From contig NZ_FRCP01000007.1 of assembly GCF_900142955.1 (NCBI RefSeq), positions 154,910-218,909 on the forward strand: DNA of 64,000 bases, written 5' to 3'. Below the pieces are notes generated by a model that worked only from the letters and a program-made list of their open reading frames with translations, did no database searches and had not been told where the DNA came from. The translations under genes and the position numbers were made by a program. This DNA comes from Anaerosporobacter mobilis DSM 15930 (GTDB lineage: Bacteria > Bacillota > Clostridia > Lachnospirales > Lachnospiraceae). Each line of letters starts with the position of its first letter. Position 1 is the first letter of the stretch. Of this stretch, positions 34,268 to 44,229 are shown in pieces.

Positions 34268-35872
34268 TTAATCTGCAAAAATCAAATTAGAGAATACTTC
34301 TGTAGCATCTCGACCAAGCGGAACAATTTTATTGTCTTTAATATGCATATAGCCACTTGTTCCATCTTTTCCCTTTACCTCTATCCATTCTTTTGCATCT
34401 GTTGATACAAAGAAAACTTCTTGCTGCGCTTTAATGATGCTAGTAACAGAATCTTCGCTCTTTTCATAATAAACTGGTAAGTCAACATATAATTCATGTG
34501 AGTTTTCAACCAATGGATAATATCCGTCCTCTTGAAATACTAACTTATTCTTATCAACGTCATATCTCCAGTCTGCATTCGCATAACAAGTATGAATAAT
34601 ATCTGCACGTATAGTTCCTGTGACTGTTAACGGATTAGACAAACCATCATACCCATTATACTCTTTAAAAGGAAAACCGGATACCGTACCGATATGTTCC
34701 AACTTACCATTGTAAGTAAAGAAATGAGTTTCTAAATCATAACTTGGCCCATAGTCTAGAATCGCTATTTCAAGACCATCTTTATAATCTGCTAAATCTG
34801 TTATATAGAAACCTTTCTCTTCTGGAGTTATGAGATAGATTCCAAAGTCCTCCAAATCAAATGCAGATCCATCAATCGTTATATATGCCTTATAATCATC
34901 TGAATTTTTATCTTTTTTTAGTTGATACTCTACCTTATTTTTCTTCCCATCTCCATCAAGATCTGCTTCTAATTGTTCTCCGAGTTTATATCTCTTAGGA
35001 TATGGATGTGTCTTAATATACTCTTCTTCAGCACCTTTAATTGCCTGTAAATTTGCTTTTTCCATTTCATTCAGTATGGATTCATCAAATTTATCCGTAG
35101 CTACTGTCCCTTCATACCAACTACAAGAATCAAAATATTGTTGCAAGTACAGATTATCAAACTTACGTCCATATCTTGCAAAGATTTCATTTCTTGCAAT
35201 CCATAAACGGTTATCATCAAAACAGGTTAAATACTCCTTTGAATATAATTTCGTATTACTCATAGGTAATACATATTCGCTAGGATTGTAGTTAACATTT
35301 TCTATGGTAATATGAATTGATCTTTCCATCACTGGAAGTTCTTTTGACATCTGTATATACTCATCTGCTATTTCTACATTCTCGTAGTAATATGACACAT
35401 CTGTTGGATAAGAAGCACAATACAGGGTATCCTTTGTATATGCTAAAGGAGTCGCCTCCATTCCATCAAATACATCTACTTTACGACGGAAGAAACCACA
35501 CAAGAATCCCATACCTTCAGTGATATCATAGGAAGATTTTTGAAAAAAGTAAAATCCATCATCCGAAGTTTGAATTACATACTTATCTTTCCACGACTCT
35601 GGAACTTTGACAGTTATCTCTTCCCATGTATATGTACTATCTTCATTCACTACTGCCTGATCTAAAGATTGATTTTCATTCAATGCATTATCAACATCAT
35701 TGTTGTCTGTAGTATCTTTCATTTGATTATCATTTTGGTTATTTTCTTCTTGCTCTGTTTCAATTTTCGTATTCTGACTTGTCGTTACTCTAACTTTATT
35801 TTTTGAACAACCACTTATAAACATTAAGAGAAAACATATTCCAAGTAATACAAGTAGTAGATTTTTCCTCAT
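34268..35872 (-). CDS. YARHG-domain lipoprotein
   Basis: A 534-residue exported lipoprotein. The signal peptide ends at lipobox FISGC (Cys about residue 22), followed by a long Asn/Asp/Gln-rich linker to about residue 70. The domain around residues 212-280 (DDNRLWIARNEIFARYGRKF with SCSWYEG) is a YARHG domain, an extracellular module of unknown function in many clostridial surface proteins. An aspartate-rich ADLDGDGKKNKVEY stretch recalls calcium-binding beta-propeller repeats. The C-terminus (about 450-525) is SH3-like. AAAGGAG lies before the ATG. Monocistronic with its own terminator. Confidence 0.8.
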   Translation of the reverse strand: MRKNLLLVLLGICFLLMFISGCSKNKVRVTTSQNTKIETEQEENNQNDNQMKDTTDNNDVDNALNENQSLDQAVVNEDSTYTWEEITVKVPESWKDKYVIQTSDDGFYFFQKSSYDITEGMGFLCGFFRRKVDVFDGMEATPLAYTKDTLYCASYPTDVSYYYENVEIADEYIQMSKELPVMERSIHITIENVNYNPSEYVLPMSNTKLYSKEYLTCFDDNRLWIARNEIFARYGRKFDNLYLQQYFDSCSWYEGTVATDKFDESILNEMEKANLQAIKGAEEEYIKTHPYPKRYKLGEQLEADLDGDGKKNKVEYQLKKDKNSDDYKAYITIDGSAFDLEDFGIYLITPEEKGFYITDLADYKDGLEIAILDYGPSYDLETHFFTYNGKLEHIGTVSGFPFKEYNGYDGLSNPLTVTGTIRADIIHTCYANADWRYDVDKNKLVFQEDGYYPLVENSHELYVDLPVYYEKSEDSVTSIIKAQQEVFFVSTDAKEWIEVKGKDGTSGYMHIKDNKIVPLGRDATEVFSNLIFAD

Positions 35873-36116
35873 AACTATCTCCTTTCTACTTAATCAAAAA
35901 CAAGTTCCATATATATAGCCATTATACGTTTCTCAAATCTAACCTGTCAAACTGATATTACTTAATATTTTCTTACGATTATCGACTTTTTTTGTCTTGG
36001 TATTCTAGTACATCATTATTCATTCTAAGATATCAGTACGGGTATGGGCAGACTGGAATGCATTTACCACAGAATGTAAAGTCTTTTTCAGATTTCCTGT
36101 TTCCTTTGCAACTATA

Positions 36117-36995
36117 CTAATTCTCTAATAATAGTGGCAACCTCTTCCTATTACGGTATGCAGCCGGAGACACTCCTATCGTTTTTTTGAATTGTCTAGA
36201 AAATCCATAGCAGTCTGAATACCCAACCAATGCAGCTGTTTCTTTAATGCTAATTCCTGAAAGAATCATAAGTTCTGCTCGATGCATCCGTTGACTTGTT
36301 CGGTATTGCATCGGAGAAACTCCTTGTGTCTCTCGAAATACTTTCCGAAAATTTTCATAACTCATATTAAGTTCTGTTGCTAAAGATTCTAACGAGATAT
36401 CTTCTTCCAAATTGCTTGATAATAGATTCTTTGCCTGAAGCATTAGCATCTTTTGATTACTCAAAGTATTCGTTATACAACTATTATGTAGTTGAAGTAC
36501 CATTTTTTGCAGCTCTACTAAATAAATTGGCAATTCTTCTACCCGTGCCCGCTTAAAACTTTCCAGTTGGAATATCAAATACTTTACTACCTCTGGTGTA
36601 ATTACACACGTACGTACTGGTTCTTCTATAGACAGTAGTTTCATACTGTGTAAATATTCAAATGTACTTTTACCAAAATTAATAAAAAACTCCAGCCACT
36701 CTTCTCCTTCTACCTCTGTTGTGTGTAATTCACCAGGAATGCGTTGTACCAAGGAACCCGCTTGTAAAGGATATTCCTTCCCGTTTTTGTCTCGATATAT
36801 CCCCTTACCAGATAATAATATGAAACAACTATAAAATTGTAATTGTAAATTATGTTGTGAATCTATACCTTTTTCTTTTCGCATAAAACCACATGACATT
36901 ACCCCGTTATTAAAATCATCACCAATTCGGTAATAACTTCCTTCGTTCTTCTGGAGTCGCAATTGTGGATACTCCTGTAATATTTGATCTAACAT
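36117..36995 (-). CDS. AraC-family transcriptional regulator
   Basis: A 292-residue regulator with an N-terminal cupin-type sensor domain (LLSGKGIYRDKNGKEYPLQA, LVQRIPGELHTTEVEG). The C-terminal double helix-turn-helix includes SLESLATELNMSYENFRKVF and GYSDCYGFSRQFKKTIGVSP. The ATG at 36995 is chosen because AGGTGAGG stands five bases upstream; longer in-frame starts reach 37043 without a ribosome site. It is divergent from the GH5 gene across a 204-bp interval, the normal arrangement for an AraC activator of a sugar-use gene. The ligand is unknown. Confidence 0.9.
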   Translation of the reverse strand: MLDQILQEYPQLRLQKNEGSYYRIGDDFNNGVMSCGFMRKEKGIDSQHNLQLQFYSCFILLSGKGIYRDKNGKEYPLQAGSLVQRIPGELHTTEVEGEEWLEFFINFGKSTFEYLHSMKLLSIEEPVRTCVITPEVVKYLIFQLESFKRARVEELPIYLVELQKMVLQLHNSCITNTLSNQKMLMLQAKNLLSSNLEEDISLESLATELNMSYENFRKVFRETQGVSPMQYRTSQRMHRAELMILSGISIKETAALVGYSDCYGFSRQFKKTIGVSPAAYRNRKRLPLLLEN

Positions 36996-37101
36996 ATATA
37001 CCTCACCTACCATTTCGGTTAAAAATTCTACCATTCTAATCATTTTATTTATAAAGAGTTCTCTATATACTAACTATAACAAAACCCAAAATTATTATAA
37101 A

Positions 37102-37135
37102 GTTTCTATAATTTTAAAAGGTTTCAATATTTTAG
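37102..37135. promoter_or_regulatory. Imperfect direct repeat, possible AraC-type sites
   Basis: GTTTCTATAATTTTA (from 37102) and GTTTCAATATTTTAG (from 37121) are direct repeats 19 bp apart, in the interval shared by the AraC-type gene and the GH5 gene. A TATAAA box at 37143-37148 follows. Direct repeats near two helical turns suit AraC-family binding, but the AT richness raises the chance of coincidence. Confidence 0.35.
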
Positions 37136-37199
37136 TAGTCGATATAAATGGTCAATCGTAATCAAATAATTTTACCAAAGTTAACAAAGGAGAATTTCA

Positions 37200-38822
37200 A
37201 TGAAAGAAAATATGAGACGCAACCGTGTAAATGGATTTCTTGACGTAGATGGTCAAAAAATCGTTAATGAATTAGGAGAAGAGATTATATTAACTGGCTG
37301 GGGGCTAGGTAATTGGTTATTACAAGAAGGTTATATGTGGAAAGCGCTTGGTAGTAAACGATTTGATCGCCCTCGTAGGATAGAGGCTGTTATAGAAGAA
37401 CTCACTGGAGAGGAATATGCCAATTCATTCTGGAAAGCTTATCGTCAGAATTACATAACCGAAGCTGATATCCGTTATATGGCTGAACTAGGCTACAACT
37501 CCGTACGTATTCCCATAAATGCTCGCCTTTTTATGAAAGAGGGTGAAGGAATTCACTGGGTTGAGGAAGGATTTCAACTGCTTAATCAATGTATCGGTTG
37601 GTGTGAAACACATGGAATCTATGTATTCTTAGATTTACATGGCGCACCTGGTGGACAGACCGGAGATAATATTGATGATTCCATCGATGATGTTCCGCGA
37701 TTATTCACAGATCAAGATTGTTTTGACAAAGGTATTGCATTATGGAAGGAACTAGCTACCCGCTACTGTGACCGCTATATCGTTGCAGGCTATGATCTCC
37801 TAAACGAACCGATTCGTCCAAAACGCTTTGCTGATGATACCGATTTCGATTATCTCTTACCAAGATTAAAGGAATTTTATGAAGTAGCCATTCAGGAAAT
37901 CCGTAAGATAGATAAGAAACACCTAATTTCAATAGAAGGGCATCACTGGGCTTCAGCTAAGAATATATTCTGTAAAAAATATGATGATAAGATGATTATT
38001 CATTTCCATCGTTATGCATGTTTACCTGATATCTCATGTTATAGCGAATTCTTAACACTAGCGAAAGAATGGGATTGTCCATTGTGGTTAGGTGAAACAG
38101 GTGAGAACTATACAGAATGGTTCACTGCCATGTATCCCCTTGCTGCAGAACTTGGCATTGGTTATAATATATGGCCTTGGAAGAAGATGGACTGTTCCAA
38201 TTCCCCATGTTCAATTAATAAGCCACGTAACTGGGATGCTATTATTGATTACACCAAAGGTGGTATACACCCAGGCTATGAGGTTGCAAGAAATATACTT
38301 GATGAATTCTTAGAAAATATCAAACTTGAAAACTGTGAGCACTTAGAAACGGTATCAAATGCCGTATTAAGACAACCTGGATGTATCATTCGAGGTACCG
38401 ATTTTGACCATTTCCCAGGTAAAGGAGTATCTTATACCGGACTTCGTAATGAAACTAATCTAGAACGCTACCGCTATCTCACTGGCATGAAAATCGTAGA
38501 ACAGTACAAGGATTTAGAAAAAGCATTTGGATTTGACTGCGGGTTTAAACGATTTGTCTTAGAGCTTGAGAAAGAAGAATTCGCTGTCTATTCCCTTGAA
38601 GATGTGAAAGATACTTCTACTCTCCTCGTTCACTATATCAGCGAAGAGTCTGGTGTCTTAGAAGTGTATCAAAATGATGAAATACTTGGTACATATAACT
38701 TTGCTGAAAATAGTGGCTTGGAGGTCCTTGAACCTATAAAACTTAAGGAATCGGAGGGCGCAAAAATTAAACTTCATGTGGTATCCGGTGTAATAAAAAT
38801 CGACTCTCTTCATACCAACTAA
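37200..38822 (+). CDS. Intracellular GH5-type glycoside hydrolase
   Basis: A 540-residue glycoside hydrolase of the cellulase family 5 (clan A). The N-terminal barrel has TGWGLGNWLLQEG, YNSVRIPIN, VFLDLHGAPGGQTG, the acid/base Glu203 in YDLLNEP, IHFHRY, and nucleophile Glu299 in LWLGETGEN. Residues from about 385 form an extra beta-rich C-terminal domain. There is no signal peptide, so it should act in the cytosol on imported oligosaccharides such as beta-glucan fragments; the exact linkage is unknown. GGAG precedes the ATG by seven bases. It is divergent from an AraC-type regulator and followed by a MATE exporter gene. Confidence 0.87.
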   Translation: MKENMRRNRVNGFLDVDGQKIVNELGEEIILTGWGLGNWLLQEGYMWKALGSKRFDRPRRIEAVIEELTGEEYANSFWKAYRQNYITEADIRYMAELGYNSVRIPINARLFMKEGEGIHWVEEGFQLLNQCIGWCETHGIYVFLDLHGAPGGQTGDNIDDSIDDVPRLFTDQDCFDKGIALWKELATRYCDRYIVAGYDLLNEPIRPKRFADDTDFDYLLPRLKEFYEVAIQEIRKIDKKHLISIEGHHWASAKNIFCKKYDDKMIIHFHRYACLPDISCYSEFLTLAKEWDCPLWLGETGENYTEWFTAMYPLAAELGIGYNIWPWKKMDCSNSPCSINKPRNWDAIIDYTKGGIHPGYEVARNILDEFLENIKLENCEHLETVSNAVLRQPGCIIRGTDFDHFPGKGVSYTGLRNETNLERYRYLTGMKIVEQYKDLEKAFGFDCGFKRFVLELEKEEFAVYSLEDVKDTSTLLVHYISEESGVLEVYQNDEILGTYNFAENSGLEVLEPIKLKESEGAKIKLHVVSGVIKIDSLHTN

Positions 38823-38899
38823 ATTCAATACTAATGGATTGGTAAATACGCGTATCAATCATACTCCGTGCGATTCGCTACGCACAGTTAGGTAATACT

Positions 38900-40270
38900 A
38901 TGACTCAAATTACTACGACAACAAATGAAACAAAAGAATTTTTTCAAGGGATTCTAATAATTGGAATCCCAGTAATTATACAAAATCTAATCAACAGTTT
39001 AGTGAACATGACCGCTGTTTTTATGGTTGGGAGCCTAGGAGAGGTTGCTATCACAAGTACCTCTCTCGGAAATTCATGGTTTTTCGTTTATATATTACTA
39101 TGTGGTGGTATTACTGCTGCAGGCAGCATCTTCATCTCACAACATTGGGGCAATAAGGAGATTGATAAAGTCCACCAATACATGGGTATTATGATAATCG
39201 GAGTTGCCATCTTAGCAGCAATTATGGGAACTTGTTCTATCCTTTTTTCAGATACAATTATTCGCATCTACTCAAGTGACCCTTCTGTTATTAAAATCGG
39301 TGCGAGTTACATACGAATCATTGGCTATTCTTATTTCTTTACGGCTTTCACTAATGTCTTCGTTGCAACCTTAAGAAGTACTCAAATATCATTCGTTCCA
39401 ATGATAGGAACTATCTTATCGTTACTCTGTAATTTGCTGTTGAATTACTGCCTAATCTTTGGAAATGTAGGTATGCCAAGATTAGGAGTTAATGGTGCAG
39501 CAATTGCAACTGTAATCGCTCGTATTATCGAATTCCTATTCATAGTCGGTTATACCTATAGCAAAAAGCTTGCCGTAGCTGTACATCCTAAACGCTTCTT
39601 CCATATAGAATATCAGACAGTAAAACAATATTTTCGCTATGGATCATTCATTATACTTGGTGAAGCTATATATGGAATTGGCAATTCCATATATAATATT
39701 GCTTACAAATACACTGGTACAGAATCACAAGCTGCATTACAAATTGTAAATTCTATAAAATCTATGGCTTTGGTTCTTTCCATCGGTGTTGGTAATAGTG
39801 CAAGTGTCATCATTGGTAATCTACTTGGACAAAACCAACTAGAAAAAGCAAAGCGTTTTTGCAAAAAATATCTTATCTTTACGCCTGTAGTAGCTGCTGC
39901 TGTAGCGGTTATACTCGTACTATTCGCACCTATGATATTGCATATGTTCCAAATCAGTCAATCTTCTCAATCATACGCGCAAAAGATGCTATATATCCTA
40001 GCTTTTGAATTACCATTTCGTGCGATTAATTTCACAATTATAGTTGGAATTCTTCGTGCTGGTGGTGACAGTACCTATTGTTTTAAGGCTAATTTTTGTG
40101 GCACTTGGTTATTCGGTTTGCCTATGGCCTTCTTAGGTGCTGTTGTGTTAAAGGCACCCGTTTACATTGTATTCCTTATGGTCACCGCTGATGAAATCGG
40201 GAAATTCTTCATCTGCTTTCCTCGGACGATTAAATATAAATGGATGAGGAATTTAACTCAAAATATTTAG
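38900..40270 (+). CDS. MATE-family multidrug/organic cation exporter
   Basis: A 456-residue transporter with 12 predicted membrane segments in two homologous halves. Typical MATE strings include IIGIPVIIQNLINSLVNMTA, MVGSLGEVAI, LGVNGAAIATVIAR and GVGNSASVIIGNLLGQNQLE. It would exchange sodium or protons for drugs or metabolites. It lies 77 bp after the GH5 gene on the same strand. That gap holds two small hairpins (including TACGCGTA and GTGCG/CGCAC), so co-transcription is uncertain. It ends at a bidirectional terminator. Confidence 0.88.
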   Translation: MTQITTTTNETKEFFQGILIIGIPVIIQNLINSLVNMTAVFMVGSLGEVAITSTSLGNSWFFVYILLCGGITAAGSIFISQHWGNKEIDKVHQYMGIMIIGVAILAAIMGTCSILFSDTIIRIYSSDPSVIKIGASYIRIIGYSYFFTAFTNVFVATLRSTQISFVPMIGTILSLLCNLLLNYCLIFGNVGMPRLGVNGAAIATVIARIIEFLFIVGYTYSKKLAVAVHPKRFFHIEYQTVKQYFRYGSFIILGEAIYGIGNSIYNIAYKYTGTESQAALQIVNSIKSMALVLSIGVGNSASVIIGNLLGQNQLEKAKRFCKKYLIFTPVVAAAVAVILVLFAPMILHMFQISQSSQSYAQKMLYILAFELPFRAINFTIIVGILRAGGDSTYCFKANFCGTWLFGLPMAFLGAVVLKAPVYIVFLMVTADEIGKFFICFPRTIKYKWMRNLTQNI

Positions 40271-40277
40271 ACTACTC

Positions 40278-40322
40278 AAAAAAGATGAACTATAGTATTG
40301 ATTTACTAGGTTCATCTTTTTT
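40278..40322. terminator. Bidirectional terminator between MATE and NUDIX genes
   Basis: AAAAAAGATGAAC (40278-40290) pairs with GTTCATCTTTTTT (40310-40322), with further partial pairing inside. Both orientations end in six T, fitting the convergent genes on either side. Confidence 0.9.
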
Positions 40323-40355
40323 CAACTATACCATTAATTTACTATATAACAATAT

Positions 40356-40967
40356 CTACACTTTCAAAAATCCAAAGGGCTCATCTTCTGAATGAATAAA
40401 ATGCATCAGCATATACGCACAGATGATTGCCACATTTTCCTCTTTAAGAATACGTTTACATTCCTCTCGGTCTGCTAATATAACTTGTATATCCTCAGCC
40501 TCTTCTTGGTGAAGATTGGTTGGTTCCCCGCTTAGATATCCATATACTGTAGCACAAGATTCATCCGTCATTCCGATGGTGGTGAAGAACGGACGAGTAT
40601 ATCTCTCTTCACAACTTAGCGGTGTAAGGGTTAAACCAGTCTCTTCATACATCTCCCTAACTGCTGCATCTGTCGCATCTTCTCCCTTTTCAACTAAACC
40701 TGCTGGGAATTCGTAGATGTAATCATTAATAGGATAACGAAATTGTCTAACTAAGGCTACTTTATCCTTTTTCTCTCCATAGATTCCATAGATAGCAACT
40801 CCGTCTGGTATATTCTTTCCTGTTGTTATCTTAAGTTCACTAACGTCTTCTGCTCTCGATGCTAAAAAGTACGGAGACACCTTACCATCTCGGTGCTTCG
40901 CTTCTAGTTCATATAGATTGAGAAATCTATTTTGTGTCTGCTTCTTAATAGTCTTAACTCTACTCAT
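40356..40967 (-). CDS. NUDIX hydrolase, ADP-ribose pyrophosphatase-like
   Basis: A 203-residue nucleotide hydrolase. The Nudix box is complete: GLVEKGEDATDAAVREMYEE followed by TGL (about residues 91-113). The preceding VALVRQFRYPINDYIYEFPA is typical of ADP-sugar pyrophosphatases. Likely cytosolic, hydrolysing ADP-ribose or a related nucleoside diphosphate sugar; substrate is inferred. It lies 22 bp downstream of the chemoreceptor gene and ends at the shared terminator. Confidence 0.88.
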   Translation of the reverse strand: MSRVKTIKKQTQNRFLNLYELEAKHRDGKVSPYFLASRAEDVSELKITTGKNIPDGVAIYGIYGEKKDKVALVRQFRYPINDYIYEFPAGLVEKGEDATDAAVREMYEETGLTLTPLSCEERYTRPFFTTIGMTDESCATVYGYLSGEPTNLHQEEAEDIQVILADREECKRILKEENVAIICAYMLMHFIHSEDEPFGFLKV

Positions 40968-40989
40968 GTCATTCCTCCAGTTGTATATC

Positions 40990-42531
40990 TTAAGAATCTA
41001 ATTTCTGGCTCTCACGTTCCATGTGAAGATATTTATCAATTTCTCGAATCGATGCACGCATTGTATCGAATTTCTGTTTTACAGCCTTAGTACTTTCATC
41101 GTTTTGATGTGTCGTACTCGCTGATTCCTCGGCACTTGCATTAACTTCTTCACTCGTTGCAGATAACTGGCTTATGTTATCAACTATATTGTCATTAGCA
41201 GTCTTTAAATCAGAAATCATCTGGTCCATTATGCTCACATGATCTGTTAAAACAGCTACATGTTTATCAATTGTTTCAAAACTTTCAGAGGCCTTCACAA
41301 CCAAATCATTCTGTCTAGTTGTTGCCTCCAAAGATTCATTCACTTTATTAACGGAATCTCCAGCATTCTCTTCTAACTCTCCAATGAGAACTGTAATTTC
41401 TTCCGTTGATTTTCTCGTCTGTTCTGCTAATAAACGTATCTGTTCTGCTACCACAGCAAACCCTCTACCTGCTTCTCCTGCACGAGCACTTTCAATTGAC
41501 GCATTCAATGCTAACAGATTCGTTTGATTGGAAATTCCGAAAATCAGGCTAGCTATCTCCTTTACCTCTTTCGTCTTACTCTGTAATCGCTCCATGGATT
41601 CTGTTACAGATTCATTCGTATTACCAATAATATCAACTTGTGCTTTCATGTCTTTCACAACATCTAAACTATCCGTAACAACTGCTTTCGATTTATCGGT
41701 AGCATCTAACATTTCTTTTGACACATTCGCTGTTTTTTGTATTGTCTCTTGAATATTCTGTGTCATCAAAGTCTGTTCCTCAATACTGATTGCAGTCGTC
41801 TTAGTACTTTCTAGGATTTCATCCATTGCATTAGAAACAAACTTTGAAGAATTCTCTAACTCAGTCAATTCATTGTTTACTTCATTCGCTTCTTCATCAA
41901 CTGTCACAGATATCTTCAATACATCATCTAAGATTTGTTGTTGTAATATTTCTCGATCTTTAGCAGAATGAACTGCGTCATGATTATAGCGAACCAACAC
42001 GGAGCCTATCATAATAATATTGGCACATAGTAAAACATCAATACCACAATACATTAATGTAGACATCCTTGCTTCTGGATAGACACCGGTAAAACTTAAG
42101 GCAATACGAACTATACTAAATAATATAATAACTGTATTCGTTATACTTATGTACTTCTTATTAAAGTAAAGCAAATTACCTATTGCGATTGGCAAAGCAT
42201 ACATAATAACAAATGAATTATTGGACGTAATAACTAGATAACCATACCCAATCGTATACAACGCATTCGGAAAAATTAATAATAATCTCCAAGATGGATT
42301 CTTACAATACAAAACCCAACCAACAACAGCACTTAATACCATAAAAAAGGAAGGAATAATCACCTCAATAGGTTTATCCATACTACTTGTTAATTGTTGT
42401 AGTATCATACCACCCGCAACAATTACCACCATAATCGATATAATTATTACACAAATTAGGTTATTCAACCGGAAGCGCTTTTCCTTCGAATCATATTTTC
42501 TTACCTTAATTCCTACATTTTCATTACTCAT
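40990..42531 (-). CDS. Methyl-accepting chemotaxis protein without an external sensor domain
   Basis: A 513-residue chemoreceptor. The N-terminal 180 residues hold about six closely spaced membrane helices with no sizeable extracellular ligand domain and no clear HAMP. The rest is a long coiled-coil signalling domain whose tip, GISNQTNLLALNASIESARA, binds CheA/CheW. A methylation-type helix is present on either side. It may sense membrane state, energy or a ligand within the membrane. A possible start ATG at 42531 is preceded by GAGGAGGC. The NUDIX gene follows closely. Confidence 0.85.
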   Translation of the reverse strand: MSNENVGIKVRKYDSKEKRFRLNNLICVIIISIMVVIVAGGMILQQLTSSMDKPIEVIIPSFFMVLSAVVGWVLYCKNPSWRLLLIFPNALYTIGYGYLVITSNNSFVIMYALPIAIGNLLYFNKKYISITNTVIILFSIVRIALSFTGVYPEARMSTLMYCGIDVLLCANIIMIGSVLVRYNHDAVHSAKDREILQQQILDDVLKISVTVDEEANEVNNELTELENSSKFVSNAMDEILESTKTTAISIEEQTLMTQNIQETIQKTANVSKEMLDATDKSKAVVTDSLDVVKDMKAQVDIIGNTNESVTESMERLQSKTKEVKEIASLIFGISNQTNLLALNASIESARAGEAGRGFAVVAEQIRLLAEQTRKSTEEITVLIGELEENAGDSVNKVNESLEATTRQNDLVVKASESFETIDKHVAVLTDHVSIMDQMISDLKTANDNIVDNISQLSATSEEVNASAEESASTTHQNDESTKAVKQKFDTMRASIREIDKYLHMERESQKLDS

Positions 42532-42653
42532 ATTAGCCTCCTCAATTGTTAATCAATATATCTATATTACATATATACCTAATTATAGATAGTATCACTT
42601 AATAACTGATAATTCAATATTTTTTGTATATTTTCCCATTTTATCGACTGGTA

Positions 42654-44090
42654 TTACTTGCTTTTGGTGAAGCTTTTGTTTTTATTGATTTTCTTGCTTT
42701 TTCTGTAGCCCACATCTGTCTTAGCATTATGTGAAGTTCCAGATTCTTTGCTACTCTTTCCTCTGGAGTTGGTTTTATCTTTATTTATTTGTTTGGATAT
42801 TTGACTATTTATAGCTTTGTGTTTGCTAGTAGTCTTTCCTTTATCTTTTTCTTTACGCTTTTCTTTACTCTTAACCACTTCTTTACCTTGCATATTTATA
42901 TGTTTCGGTTTATTATTCTCTGATTTTGCAACTACTTGATTTCTTGCTTTACGTTCTGACTTTTCAAGTATTACCATCGGCCAGCGTGAAGGTATTTCCT
43001 TAATTACCTTACCAATATGTTTTTCAATATCTCTTAAGCAATCAATATCATCATAGTTACAGAAATTAATTGCATTACCACTATAACCTGCACGTCCAGT
43101 TCGTCCAATTCGATGAATATATGTCTCTGGTGTATCTGGAATATCATAATTAATTACATAGTTAAGTTCAGCTATATCAATACCTCTTGCCGCTACATCA
43201 GTAGCTACAAGTACTTTAATATTTCCGTCTTTAAAATTTCGAAGTGCTAGTTCTCTTGCATTCTGGCCTTTATCACCATGAATAGCCATTGCAGTAATCT
43301 TTGCCTTATTAAGTTTTAGCGCTACTTTATCAGCAAAAATCTTCGTCCTCGTGAAGACAAGTACACTCGTCATCTTGTTCTCTTTAATAACATACGTTAA
43401 CAAAGAAATCTTGTTCGGTCGGTCTACATAATAAACAGTTTGATTGATTGCTTCCACTGTACTTGTTACAGGATCCACTTTAATAATTTGAGGGGATTTT
43501 AAGATTGTACTAGCCAACTTCTCGATTTCTTTTGGCATCGTCGCACTGAATAATAGAGTTTGTCGATTCTTTGGTAACAGTGGAATGATTTTTTTCATGT
43601 CATGGATAAATCCTAAATCAAGCATCTGATCTGCTTCGTCTAACACAAACATCTCCACATCACCTAGCTTAATATACCCTTGACCGATTAAGTCATTCAA
43701 TCTACCTGGGGTTGCTACCAGAATATCTACCCCACTTTTAAGTGCATTAACTTGTGCATTCTGTCCAACGCCTCCATATATGACCGTCGAGCTTAAGCCT
43801 AGTCCTTTCCCAAATTGTAGGATATTCTCATGGATTTGATTTGCTAACTCTCTCGTTGGAGTTAAGATCAATCCTTTAATCTTCTTTCTCTTTGAACCCG
43901 ATAGTTTCTGTAGCATAGGAAGTACGTAAGCTGCCGTCTTTCCAGTACCAGTTTGGGCACATGCTAACACATCATGTCCTTCTAATAATAAGGGAATTGT
44001 TTGACTTTGAATAGGAGTTGCTTCTGAATAACCTATCTCCTTGATTGTATTCATTAATTCGTCTAATAACTTTATTTCATTAAATTGCAT
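42654..44090 (-). CDS. DEAD-box ATP-dependent RNA helicase
   Basis: A 478-residue RNA helicase with the full motif set: ATPIQSQTIPLLL (Q), AQTGTGKTAAYVLP (I), TPTRELANQIH (Ia), VLDEADQMLDLGF (II), LFSATMP (III), LVATDVAARGIDI (V) and HRIGRTGRAG (VI). The C-terminal 110 residues are Lys/Ser/Asn-rich and disordered, an RNA-binding tail as in RhlE/CshA-type cold-shock helicases. The ATG at 44090 has GGAAG five bases upstream; an in-frame ATG at 44102 has a poorer site. It acts in ribosome assembly or mRNA turnover, probably in the cytosol. Confidence 0.92.
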   Translation of the reverse strand: MQFNEIKLLDELMNTIKEIGYSEATPIQSQTIPLLLEGHDVLACAQTGTGKTAAYVLPMLQKLSGSKRKKIKGLILTPTRELANQIHENILQFGKGLGLSSTVIYGGVGQNAQVNALKSGVDILVATPGRLNDLIGQGYIKLGDVEMFVLDEADQMLDLGFIHDMKKIIPLLPKNRQTLLFSATMPKEIEKLASTILKSPQIIKVDPVTSTVEAINQTVYYVDRPNKISLLTYVIKENKMTSVLVFTRTKIFADKVALKLNKAKITAMAIHGDKGQNARELALRNFKDGNIKVLVATDVAARGIDIAELNYVINYDIPDTPETYIHRIGRTGRAGYSGNAINFCNYDDIDCLRDIEKHIGKVIKEIPSRWPMVILEKSERKARNQVVAKSENNKPKHINMQGKEVVKSKEKRKEKDKGKTTSKHKAINSQISKQINKDKTNSRGKSSKESGTSHNAKTDVGYRKSKKINKNKSFTKSK

Positions 44091-44229
44091 TCTATCTTCC
44101 ATTTCTTAATTGTATTTTGCGTGTAAGATACCAGTATAGCATATAATATGTTGAAATACTATGAAGAAATGTTTAGCCTTTGATTCATATCATAAAAGCT
44201 AGATCACAATATCTTCATAATATCTTTCA

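Noticed and set aside
38823..38899. Two small hairpins (around TACGCGTA and GTGCG/CGCAC) between GH5 and MATE genes
   Set aside because: Too short and without a T-run to call a terminator; they do not align with the dispersed multi-hairpin element.
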